From positions 70,352,697 through 70,416,696 of the forward strand of contig NC_134089.1 of the NCBI RefSeq assembly GCF_000715075.1: a stretch of 64,000 bases of DNA, written 5' to 3'. Positions within the stretch are counted from its first letter, which is position 1, and each line of letters starts with the position of its first letter. The DNA is from Nicotiana tabacum. Lineage: Eukaryota; Streptophyta; Magnoliopsida; Solanales; Solanaceae. Below the pieces are notes generated by a model, which saw nothing but the letters and a program-made list of their open reading frames with translations, was not told the origin of the DNA and did no database searches. Below, piece by piece: positions 1-10,154 of the stretch. A program made the translations under genes and the position numbers.

Positions 1-1303
1 AATAATGTTGCGAGGTTCTTTCCGAAGAACAAAGCCCGGGATTATGATATTCTCCCACCTCTGACACTACCATGGATGTTTCCTCTTTCTTCTTCCCTCT
101 TGCTATTCCTCCAGACCCGCTTTGGACGGCTTGGGAGGTTGCCTTTATGGCTGCCTGACTCAAAATTCTTCCCGTTTTCAAACCGTTCTCCACCATCTCT
201 CCAATCTTAATCGCTTCTGCGAAAGGCTTTCCCATGGCCGACATCATGTTTTGGAAATAGTCGGACTCTTGAGCCTGGAGAAAAGTAGTGACCATCTCTA
301 TCTCGTCCATGGAAGGTTTTACCCTTGACGCTTGCTCACGCCATTTGATGGCGTATTCTCTGAAACTTTCCGAGGGTTTCTTCTTTAAGTTTGACAAAGC
401 ATTTCTGTCTGGTGCGATGTCGATATTGTATTGAAACTGCCCTACGAAGTCTCTGGCAAGATCATCCCATATATGCCAGCGAGATATGTCCTGGTCCATA
501 TACCATTCCGAAGCGACTCCCACCAAACTTTCTCCAAAATATGCCATTAGCAGTTCTTCTTTTCCGCCGGCTCCCCGCAATTGATTGCAGTATTTTTTAA
601 GATGTGCAATGGGGTCACCGTGCCCATCGTATTTCTCGAATTTTGGGGTCTTGAAACCTGCTGGCAGGTGCACGTGAGGGAACATGCATAGGTCGGCGTA
701 AGAGACGCTCTTCTGTCCGCTCAATCCTTGCATATTTTTCAAACTTTGTTCAAGGCTTCTCATTCTCTTGGCAATCTCATTTTGTTCTGCAATTCTGGGG
801 CTCTGATCCTGCCTGGGTGCAAGCTCGCACTGAGGCGGTAGAGGATTAGTGCTGGTGGCGAATCTAGTTGGTTCCATTGAGAACGATGGTGCTTGGAATG
901 TAAAAGAGGATGAGTCAAAGCTTGGCTTGTACGTGGCGGGTTGTGCCGTAATCGGGCAAGGCGATGCAGTAAAGATGTTTATGCTTGCATCGGTGGCTGA
1001 CATTCTGGGATGAGGGTCAGAAGGCGATCCAGCAGACAAGGCTGAGGTGGCTGGGTAACCGAATGGGGTAGCAGGATAATTTATGGGAACATTTGAAGTC
1101 CCACTTGACCTGGAGAATAATTCAGGGAATCCGGGGACGACACTTGGCGGCTCTTTCCCATTATTCCAGTCGTCCAGCATTTCCAGCATGCGGAGCCGTA
1201 GGATTCTATTTTCCTCCGCAGTTGCGGATTCAGGTGTGAGGACGGCTGAGATCGAGCTTTCCTCGGAAACCGGGATTGTTTGCGATGGAATTTCTGAAGA
1301 CAT
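1..1303 (-). CDS. gag: Gag polyprotein of T1 (C-terminus off window)
   Basis: Gag would form the capsid of retrotransposon particles in the cytoplasm. The chosen start at 1303 opens with MSSEIPSQTIPVSEESSIS and leads directly into an open frame; I saw no stop in the stretches I translated down to base 1. An N-terminal helical stretch (ENRILRLRMLEMLDDW) is followed by a Pro/Ser/Thr-rich linker. Around 770-100 comes a retrotransposon gag domain with recognisable blocks: YDGHGDPIAHLKKYC, ESLVGVASEWYMDQD, FVGQFQYN, LKKKPSESFREYAIKWRE and KIGEMVENGLKTGRI. A longer frame from 1473 overlaps it in another phase and reads the leader. No zinc knuckle is reached before the edge. The absence of stops contrasts with the other gag copies in this window and suggests recent activity. 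Confidence 0.85.
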   Translation of the reverse strand, partial: MSSEIPSQTIPVSEESSISAVLTPESATAEENRILRLRMLEMLDDWNNGKEPPSVVPGFPELFSRSSGTSNVPINYPATPFGYPATSALSAGSPSDPHPRMSATDASINIFTASPCPITAQPATYKPSFDSSSFTFQAPSFSMEPTRFATSTNPLPPQCELAPRQDQSPRIAEQNEIAKRMRSLEQSLKNMQGLSGQKSVSYADLCMFPHVHLPAGFKTPKFEKYDGHGDPIAHLKKYCNQLRGAGGKEELLMAYFGESLVGVASEWYMDQDISRWHIWDDLARDFVGQFQYNIDIAPDRNALSNLKKKPSESFREYAIKWREQASRVKPSMDEIEMVTTFLQAQESDYFQNMMSAMGKPFAEAIKIGEMVENGLKTGRILSQAAIKATSQAVQSGSGGIARGKKKEETSMVVSEVGEYHNPGLCSSERTSQHY

Positions 1304-3428
1304 TTCCACACTTCCTTTTGACCTGGTGAAGTAAGTGTGAGTACTGCTTCTGGTCCTAACAACAGGTAGTTGAACACTTCTCTTTGACCTCGTGAAGTAT
1401 GAGTGCGAGGCCAGACTTTCACTAAACCAACCGTCTTTTCAAAAACCCTGAATATACTCATCGACAAGCGCACGGTTAATTTGCAGCAAATAACAGATAG
1501 TTAATCTCACGTTGGGCATGATGCACCTATACAGTTAAGTGGATTACTATATGTTTGCTACGAGAGCATGCGTCATGCCGGCATTTTTCCTCTTATTAGT
1601 TCTTCCCCCTTTTTTTTTATTTATTTATTTTATTTATTTTGCTGTAAAAGAAATGCGACCGGATCCGATGAGGATTGCCTACGTATCACGATGCCTACGT
1701 GAATCAGATCATTACGTAGTTCGAAACTAACAAAAATAAAGAAGCAAGTGCTCATTTAGCATAGGGCTCAAAAGATTTGACTATTCTTTGTTTATTTACT
1801 TATTCAATTTTTTTATTTTTTTTTTGGAATTTTTGAAAGGAATACTTTAAAAGAAGAAAGAATTTTTTTTTTTTTAAAAAGAAAGACTTCTAAAAATTTA
1901 TTTGCTTTTGAATTGAATTCTGGAAATTTATTAAGAAAAGAAAATATGTTTGGTTGGTTTTTTTTTTTTTTTTTTTTTTTTACGGAAGAAAGAATGTATA
2001 TGATGTTGCCCCTTAAATTTTGAAAGAGGGACTTTTAAGAAAATGATGTGAAATTCTGAGTTTTATTTATTTACAAAATCACTTCTAAAGAAAAATCCTA
2101 ATATTTCGAAATTCAATTTTTCAAATATATATATTTTTATTTTTATTTTAAAAAAAAAACATTTTACAAAAGAGAGACTAAAAGCAAAGAGTATTTTTTT
2201 TTGGATTTTTATTGCTGGTTTTTAATTCTTATTACATTATTTCACATGAAAGACTTCAGAAAGAAAGAGACTATTTTTATTTGAGTTTAAGAAAACTTCT
2301 ATATTATTTTTTGTTTCTTTTCTTTTTATGTTTTCCAAGGAAAAATTTATAAAGAAAGAACTAAAGGGAAATATATATATTTTTTGATTTTGAAAATTGG
2401 AGCCGGAACCGATGAGGTTTGCCTACGTATCTCACATCCGGTGAGAATCAGACCCGCGTAGTTCGACCAGATCAAAATAAAGGGAACAAAAATAAAATCC
2501 TTTAAAGAAAAGAAGAATAACCCCTTTTTTTTTGAAATTTTGTTATATGTTTTGTTTTTCATTTTATTATTTATTTTTTGAAAAGAGACCAAGGAAATAT
2601 TTACACATTTTAAATTTCCTCTTTTTTTTGAAATTTTGAAAATCTTTTAAAACGGTGCTACAAATGAAACAAAAAAAAATTTTTGATTTTTATTTATATA
2701 TTTTTTGGATTTTGAAAGTGATTAAAAGGAATAGTCAAACTGAAAGGCAAGCTCTTTTTTTTTTATATCTTAGAAAATTCCGGTTAGGTTTGACATCACT
2801 CGGACATGGTTTTTTTTTCAAAAGAATAAGTAATTATCTCTCTATCCTGCTATTCTTTTTATTTTGAAAATTTTCCGGAAACCGGTCAACATGCAGATCT
2901 GAAACAAATAGATGCGCACGACAAACGGGATGCAGCAGGATGGTCTTTTCATTCCAGGTTGCCTGTCCTAGACGGACCCAACCCCTGTGTTGAGTCCCCT
3001 AAGTCAAATGCAACATGTCGCAAATAAGCGTTCCTACTAGGGATCCGGCATGAAGTCAAGTTATACTAGGTTTAAACCTTGGTATTTGTTCTAGGCTGTG
3101 TACCCGAGCGGACAACTCGAGTCGAGGAGGGGCAACTTACCGGGAACCAAAAGGCCGTCCGGCTTCGTAACTTATCCGTCCTCTTTCTTATTTCGGGTAT
3201 CGACACTAACAGAATAGGGAGTCTCGACCAGCGAGCTTCTCCCCGGAGGTGAAGAGAGAAGGGTTTCGGCACAGTTTATATACAGTTCAGATAATATCAA
3301 AGCGGTAAAAGACAACATTTAGCACGTTATGCAAAAACATGTAATAAAGACCAGATAATAAAGCCAAATATAACAATTATTCTAAGCTCGAATTCTTGAA
3401 CCCTGAACCAGTGGTTCTGGGTTTTAAT
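1304..3428 (-). other. T1 untranslated leader between primer site and gag
   Basis: This stretch is A/T-rich with long T and A homopolymers, especially 1600-2880, and no supported coding frame. A block of about 65 bp occurs twice, near 1663-1727 and 2407-2472. Both copies read gcctacgtatc and end in a gtagttcg segment. The same gatacgtaggca motif lies in the 3' UTR of element A near 17225 and 19290. Long leaders with such repeated blocks are common in Tat elements. The minus-strand frame at 1081-1473 starts in this leader and I treat it as non-coding. Confidence 0.6.
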
Positions 3429-3446
3429 TCCCCAGCGGAGTCGCCA
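3429..3446 (-). other. Primer-binding site of T1 (tRNA-Arg type)
   Basis: On the minus strand the LTR end GTGTGACA is followed by four bases and then TGGCGACTCCGCTGGGGA. This matches the tRNA-Arg-type primer site described for Ogre/Tat elements. It fixes the orientation of the element and the inner edge of the LTR. Confidence 0.75.
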
Positions 3447-5862
3447 GAACTGTCACACCTCCTTTTTGCGTGCCCAGCCCCGAAGGGTTAATGCGCGATG
3501 GGAGTTTTTCCAATTTAAGTGACAATATTCGAAATGGGATTATTTATTTAATTCAGAGTCGCCACTTGGGAAAGGTTTGGCTTTTGGTGTCCCAAGTCAC
3601 CGGTTTATCTTGAATCCCAAATCGAGGAGATTTTCGACTTTTCCAAATGAAGTCTGCGAACCAGAAATTCTAAGTAAGGAATTCTGTTGACCCGAGGGAA
3701 GGTGTTAGGCACCCTCGAATCCCGTGGTTCTAGCACGGTCGCTTAAATTGTTATAATGGCTAAATATCTGATTTAAATACATGTTGTGACTTATGTGCTT
3801 TTATTAAGTTTTAACCGCTTTTATTATTATCATTTATTTTACAGAATTGCAACGTCGTGAAAATGCATATCGAACCACGTCACAATCAATGCACCCGTAG
3901 TTGTTAACACATTTTTGACTCCGTTGAGACTTGAATTTGGGTCACATCAATGTGCACCCGATTTTAAGAATATAATTTACTTAAATCGTGCCTAAAGAGT
4001 CTAACGCGTTATTATTTTGTAGAAAAGCCATGAAATTTATTAAATGGCCTATCTTGAGTTCTAGATAATTATCATGGTTATTTATGGAGGGCCCCACAAT
4101 TGTTGCACTTTTGTTTGGCGAGGCTCATCTCTATTTTTAGAAAAGATATCCTAAAGTAGCTACATTTCTAATGCATTTGTCTCTAAAACTAGAAGAAAAG
4201 GTACGTGCTAATTCAACTATAGGCTTTTGCCTAATTCGGATTCTTATCAATTTCTGATTGATTATTTACAAAGTGGAGGGATGTCATAACTCATGAAACA
4301 TACTTTAATTGGGCAAAGAAATTACACTCGAGATTGACCCAACATTATACTTGTGTCCAAACATTTCTTGAATTGAAATTTACTAGACTGATTGGGGCCG
4401 AATTAAAGGAATTAACTACTAGGCATTCTCACTAACGGGATTTGAACATAATATTATGTACTGCCTAACGAGTTATGGTAAAAGAAAACTAAAATGAACA
4501 AAGAAACATTTGTGTAAGGTGGAAATATTCTATTCTATGCATGTCGCTCAGTTGAACGGAAATCCTAGTCAAAATCTATACTAATTCTCCATGCCCTCTC
4601 TGTATTGTGTCATTACATTTTTGTACCAGCAAACAACTACAAACTAAGAAGCTAGAGGCTAAACTTGATGGAGTATTATCTAACTAATCTTTCATTACTG
4701 AATCACACTAATCAATTTATACAATCTGAAGTCAGTATATCACAAACATTTACAAACAGATATCTAAATCTTCTTCAGGAAACTCCTTTCATTTCATGCT
4801 TTTGAATTGTTACAGTTAACACCAAAGTTGGGTTTGAAATGTGTACCTGGAAACACTGAAAATGCAAAGGAGAAGAAGAAAAAGATGGGGAAATCAGCAG
4901 CAGCAAGAAACAAAATAGCAGCAGCAGCAGGGCAAGATAGCAGCAGGCAAAGCAATATAGCAAGAAGCAGGCTCGAGTGCAGAAATGCAACTATGGCCAA
5001 CAGAAAGCAATAGCCAAATAACAGCAAAACCCAGTGGAGTAGAATCAGAACTCCAGACAGACCAAACCAGTGGTAAACCAATGAAAACACTCGACTAATA
5101 GACACAACTGGAATTCCAAAGAATCAGAATTGATTTGAACAAGTTGAACAATTGAAACCCAATAATAATAGGAGGAAAAAGTTTCTGATTGTTGGTTGTA
5201 TCCCTTCTATCCCTTAATCTCTCTATATCTATGTGTATCTGTTTTGTATGTATTTCAGCTCTCCTTTCCAAAATCCTCACAGTGTGTGTATTTTTCTTTT
5301 TTAGTTCTGATTCTTTCTCTGTATCTCCTCTTTTTATCTATTTCTGTCCGTGTGTTTTTGGACAAACTCCCTTTTTCTATTTTCTTATCAATGCCTTCTC
5401 TATGTTCACTAATATCAGGTGGTATTTTCCCCTTCTATTATCAATGTCTATCTCCCTCTATCAGATGCCCTCTCTTTTTCTCTCCCTCACAGTGTGCCCC
5501 TGTCTCTTTTTTCTGTATTTTCTGATCTCCAGGGTCCTCTCACCTCTAATTCTGTATATTTCCCTCTTCTAACCTCTAATTCTCTGGGTCTGTTCCTTTC
5601 TTATTTCCAGGTTCTCCCTTTTATAAGCCTTCCCATTACCCCTTTTAACAGCCTGTTTTAGAGTATCACAGTACCCCTCCCATGTGCCTTCTTCTTTTTA
5701 GTTCCACTTTAGCTAATTGAGTATTAAGCCCATCAATATTCCCTGGCAGATTCAACTTTTCCATTTTATTAACTAAAAGCAAGTGTGGGCAGTAGAATAT
5801 ATCTGACAGCATATGCTGTCAAGCCATTTTAAAATTGAAAGCCCTTTTATGCAGGAAAACAG

Positions 5863-5918
5863 GCTGTGCACAATGCACATGCTGTGCACAAGTGCACATG
5901 CTGTGCACAAGTGCACAT
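5863..5918. repeat. 19-bp tandem repeat, three copies
   Basis: Three successive units of gctgtgcacaagtgcacat, the first one base shorter. Each carries the palindrome GTGCAC twice. It lies in the transcribed part of the T1 LTR. Confidence 0.85.
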
Positions 5919-6462
5919 GCCATCAACTCAGATTTCAGTTACAGACCAAGCCTTAGGTTTCTGAAATCATATTAACGACTATAAGTAACAGGACTTGGTT
6001 CTTAATTGATTCAGGCAAATGTTCAACAGAAGCAAATCGATTTGTTATTGTTCGGACAGTTGAAACTAATTGACGACACATGTCGACTCGACTATATTAG
6101 CATTAACATACACAATCGTAGCCAAAAATCAGACATTCAAAGTATAGGGCACATGACTTGAATTGTACTGGCTAAGAAAAGTGGTGCTCGAGGAGTCAAT
6201 TGATCAGTTCAAATTTTGAGAATCAGCTAATTGCACATTACTTACATCAGGGCAAATAGAAAAACTCATTCAAACAAGCAGAGGTTTAGGTAAAGTGGAC
6301 GGGGCACAATTGACAAAATTCAAAGACACAAAATCAAAGCATGAACAGACTTTTACCACAATCAGATGGGCCAAAACAAATAGAGAAAAGAAAGGACTCA
6401 CCTTAAACCTTGAAAAATCAAAACTTGACTCGGACTTGGACAGACCTTTCTTAAGGCTGAAC

Positions 6463-6512
6463 GGACTTTAATCGAAGTGTTTCTCAAATGAGAAACACTT
6501 TGATTAAAGTCC
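6463..6512. repeat. Near-perfect 24-bp inverted repeat with 2-nt loop
   Basis: Arms 6463-6486 and 6489-6512 are complementary except at one position, separated by only two bases. The left arm begins ggactttaatcgaagtg. It lies about 430 bp downstream of the T1 TATA box on the transcribed minus strand, so it would fold into a stable RNA hairpin. It could also be a tiny foldback element. Confidence 0.85.
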
Positions 6513-6935
6513 ATTAGACCTTAACCTCTTCGGTTTGAACGGATATGGGCCAGTGACGAAGAACCACCAAGTTCCAAAACTCAGATCTGGGATTCATGCT
6601 TCCCTGATCAGATTCGGACCAAACCAAGTATGGTTTGGTCACGAGGGGGGTCTGGGGGGTGTTTGGTGTGAAACTGGGGTTAAACTGAGTAGATCGAGTT
6701 TTGACTCGAATATTCAAATGAAGATTCGAGAAGGTGGGGAGGGATTCGAACTACATGGTTGATAGATTTGGGTTCAGGATGGCAAAGGCGTTCTAGGGTG
6801 TTAAGGGGAAGATCACCGGCATTCATGCCGCCGGTTTCCATGGTGAAGGATATAGGGGCGGCTCTAGGGTTTGATGGGGGTGAGGTTGAAGACGGAGGCT
6901 GGGGTATTGGATAGGGGGGCAGGGTATGTTAAGGG

Positions 6936-6945
6936 CTTATATATG
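6936..6945 (-). promoter_or_regulatory. TATA box of T1 LTR
   Basis: On the minus strand the sequence reads ATATATAAGCCC, a canonical plant TATA box. It sits about 0.7 kb inside the LTR start, which is a sensible U3 length. Two inverted-repeat dyads lie just upstream. Confidence 0.65.
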
Positions 6946-7660
6946 GAATGGGTAGGCGGATCTCGACCGTTAGATCAATTTAGATCTACGGTCTGGATCT
7001 GATGGCTTAAGTGGAACGGTGTCGTTTCGAGGGTAAGGGGTTTGGGTTGGTCCGGGTGGAAACGGGTCGGGTTTGTTGGTGGGTTACGGGGAATTGATCT
7101 TGGCCGTTGATCAATTTGAGATCAACGGCCCAGACCATACTGGATTAAAACGGTGTCGTTTAGACATCCTGGGCATCAGGTGGCCTGGACCGGGCAGGCC
7201 TGGGTCTTGGGCTGTTTGTTTGGGCTAATTTTGTTAAAATTGGCCCAAGTCCGGAAGGGAAGGGGTCCTTTCTTTCTTTTTTTATTTTTTTTATTTATTT
7301 ATTTCTTTTTCTTATTTATTTTAAAACAAAACTAAGCCAAAAATCAAATTAAAATTAAATACACACTCAATACAATTATTTGCACACACACTAAAGATAT
7401 TTCAAAACAGGTAAAATCAAACAAAACAAAATCACGGACAAAGAGGCCTGTTTATGCCTTTCTATGTTACGGTTCAGATTATGCATGACACGTACACATT
7501 TTTTTTGAATTTTGTTTTAATAAAGTAAATAAATAAAAATGGGCCAAAGTCGCAAATAAATCAACAAAGTGCCGCACAGAAATCCAAAATTGTACATCAG
7601 GACCAATTTTTATTCTTTTGGAGCGACTGTCGCGCAAAAAACAAAAATCACGTGCTCACA

Positions 7661-8149
7661 TTTATCACTTTCTTAATGTGCAAATACATGTCAACATGCT
7701 TTTAATTATTGCATAATCATGCTCGACATCATACTCCACTGGTACCAAACAAATACTATAGCAACGCTTGATGAGTGGTTACACCCTTCCTATATTATTA
7801 CCCCCTAAATTCGGAAAAGCATATTTGCGATAAAACTAGTCGATCAGTGGTGCAGTCGACAGTTCCGTGCCTTCCCCCTTAAGTTGTCCACTCAAGGGTA
7901 CTAGTCTCAAACACCAAAGAAACCTTACTCTGTTTAAATTGCGCATGCATCATGGCCAAACCTAGGTGGGTCAGTTATGTTATCCATATAATGATCCTTT
8001 ACGATAGCCTTGTTCAAAAGACCACTGGGTTTCCCTAAACCCAAACGGACATCATCACGTTCTATGCATTTATTTGGAGAACTAAATGCTTCATGTTAAT
8101 TGTTGATATTAAATAGTCGAGTCTGGTGAGGGTAAGGGCGTAACCTTAT
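7661..8149 (+). other. Leader remnant of element A
   Basis: Non-coding sequence between the T1 LTR edge and ORF1. I infer that it is the 3' part of the A leader, cut off from its own LTR by T1. No promoter or repeat was recognised in it. Confidence 0.5.
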
Positions 8150-9750
8150 TTGTCTGACAGAAATATGAGGCACGAAGTCCCCAGATTCGGCATGGTCACC
8201 AACATCCACCCAAGATTGCTAAGCTGGTGGAAAGATTTACATTCTAGTGACAAAACCCTCATCAGAAAGTATCTGGGTAATCTAACATCCTTCATGGAGG
8301 TCCAGCCTAACAACATGATAATAGAAGCTGCTACCTTATTTTGGAATTGTGAAAGGGCCGTGTTTCGCTTTGGGGACATCGAGATGACACCTTTGCTAGA
8401 GGAGATAAGAGGACTGGCCGGTCTAGTTGGGGAAACTCCGGGTTTGCTAATGCCTGAGAACCGCACAGGCAAGGGTTTCCTAAAAATGATGGGTTTGAAG
8501 AAGAATGCAGAATTGGCATGCCTAAAGGAATCGTACATCCCTTTTGACTACCTGTATGAAAAGTACAGACACAGCAAATCATACCGTACCTACCCTGATA
8601 AGTTTTCCATCACGTCCTTGGGACATATCCATCAAAGGGTATTCGTCTTCATGTTTTGCTTCCTGGGTGTAATCGTGTTTCCAATGAAGAAAGGGAGAAT
8701 CCATACTAGGCTGGTTGTGGTAACCAAGACCCTAATGGAGGTGATTGGTGGGCAGACGTTCAGCATTATACCCATGATCATTGCAGACATATACCGAGCC
8801 TTAAAGAAGTATCAACAAGGAGCGAGACACTTCGAAGGCTGCAATATACTACTTCATCTTTGGCTCATGGAACATCTCCAAAAGGGTGAATACTGACAAG
8901 AAATTCAGCGAAGAGCCTGGGAAGACCACATCGCTTTCCACCATCCAAAGCAAATGAATTACATCCTCGACATGAGCGCTCAGCCTGAGAATGCCAAAGA
9001 ATGGGTTGAGCTCTTTGATAATCTGACTGAAGAGCAGGTTCAATGGATATTTGAGTGGTTTCCGACAGAGGAGTTCATCGCCCGATCCAGAGATGCACCT
9101 TTCCTGATACTGATTGGTCTAAGAGGAACATATTCTTACATCTCTCTTAGAGTTACGAGGCAAGTAGGTAAGAAGCAAGTCATACCCAGGGTCGACAAGA
9201 TGAGCCATTTTCGAGCTGACTACCAAAATGATGATAGTCCTCACAAGTGACAAGCCGAGCACATATGGCACTACAAAATCAAAATGGAGAAAGACGCCAT
9301 CGAGCCAGACATATATCATGCTGGTTGTACCCCTTTCTATTCTGGTTGGTTGGAAGACAATCAGGATAGTTTGGGCCAACCAGGGTTAGTTCGAGGTCAC
9401 ATGATTATAGATGAAAAGTCGAGGCGCAAGTCAAGTACAACCAGCTGCGCAAAAGGATCCATGAATGCGAGAGCGAATACCACGAGATACAAGAGTCCAA
9501 CAAGAAGCTAATTGAGGAGTGGAAAGACATGGCTATCAGTGCCAACAAAAGGCTAGGATACTTGGAGTGAGGCATAGTAGAACTAGAGGAGAAATTTCTC
9601 AAAAGGGTTGAAGATTGTCAAAAGGCTGAAGGGATCGAAGGTAGACATCTAGCCAGAGCATACCTGTTGCTAGGACTTCGTGAATTGGGGAAGCTGTTTG
9701 AAGGAGCCATGCCGAGTCTAGGGAAGGTCCTTCTGGGACCAAGTAGATAG
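8150..9750 (+). pseudogene. Ogre ORF1, DUF7745-like protein (broken)
   Basis: Ogre elements carry an additional ORF of unknown function upstream of gag, and this one resembles the plant DUF7745 family. The first 248 codons are open. Characteristic blocks are FMEVQPNNMIIEAATLFW, FRFGDIEMTPLLEEIRGLAG, FDYLYEKYRHSKSYRTYPDK and the HFEGCNILLHLWLMEHL segment. A stop follows at 8894-8896. The same frame resumes to 9250 (AEWVELFDNLTEEQVQWIF-like block), and a one-base shift near 9420 leads into a predicted coiled coil (LRKRIHECESEYHEIQESNK). The end at 9750 is the first stop in that frame. A homologous but different scrap lies at 27983-28732. Function is unknown; a mobile-domain-like or replication role would be speculation. 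Confidence 0.75.
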
Positions 9751-10154
9751 GAGTTTACCTTTTTCACTTTATGGATGTAATAAGGCCAATGCCCATTACT
9801 GACTTTTATTTCTTGTTTATTTAGTGTCATTTTGGGATTCGTCTATTTCTATCAATAAAATGAGGCATTTAGCATTCTAAGTTCTCCAAATCAATTTGTC
9901 ACTAGGCTTACCTCGTGTACAAAGAGGTTCCCAAATTAGGACACGCTTTACATTCCCGCACTGTGTTTAAATATTGCAATACTTTTTATAATCCTCACTG
10001 ACTTGGTTACCTTTTACTTTTATTTTTGTTTTTATTATTCCCCTCCCCAAAGGTTAGTTCGTGCACTTTTGCATCATCATCTTACTTTACAAGATCCAGG
10101 GGCCCTCCACCCACTCCTCCTCTTAGTCCCATTAAAGGTAAGAACAAAGGCAAA
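9751..10154 (+). other. Spacer between ORF1 and gag of A
   Basis: Non-coding and T-rich toward its end. The frame just before the gag ATG reads GPPPTPPLSPIKGKNKGK, so gag could start upstream at 10026, but I prefer the ATG at 10155. An internal splice or readthrough from ORF1 cannot be judged from sequence alone. Confidence 0.4.

Larger units (their letters stand above)
1..7660 (-). mobile_element. T1: Tat-lineage Ty3/gypsy LTR retrotransposon, 5' half
   Basis: The element reads right to left: a 5' LTR (TGTGAGCACG... to ...GTGTGACA), a primer-binding site, a long leader and then gag, which leaves the window at base 1. The 4.2 kb LTR, the TGGCGACTCCGC primer site and the gag type are those of the Tat/Ogre group. 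It interrupts the 5' leader of the plus-strand Ogre-like element that continues at 7661. The five bases after the LTR (tttat) should recur at the other end, outside the window, if this is one insertion. Its gag is open, unlike nearly all other coding regions here, so it is probably one of the younger insertions. Confidence 0.85.
3451..7660 (-). repeat. 5' LTR of T1 (4.2 kb)
   Basis: The boundaries are TGTGAGCACG at 7660 and GGTGTGACA at 3451, both read on the minus strand, giving TG/CA ends. The size fits Tat/Ogre LTRs. A TATA box lies near 6936-6945, so U3 is about 7660-6935 and R/U5 makes up the rest. The LTR contains a strong hairpin (6463-6512), two dyads with CCGTT(A)GATC arms (6967-6996, 7102-7130), and a 19-bp tandem repeat of gctgtgcacaagtgcacat (5863-5918). 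No conserved coding frame was found. The frames at 4775-5661 are low-complexity pyrimidine- or CAG-rich sequence. Confidence 0.8.

Noticed and set aside
1081..1473. 130-codon minus-strand frame overlapping T1 gag
   Set aside because: The gag domain is in another phase starting at 1303. This frame reads leader sequence and an out-of-phase part of gag.
4775..5661. Several hydrophobic or pyrimidine-rich frames on both strands
   Set aside because: Low-complexity sequence (CAG runs, TC-rich runs) inside the T1 LTR. No domain, and overlapping frames are equally open.
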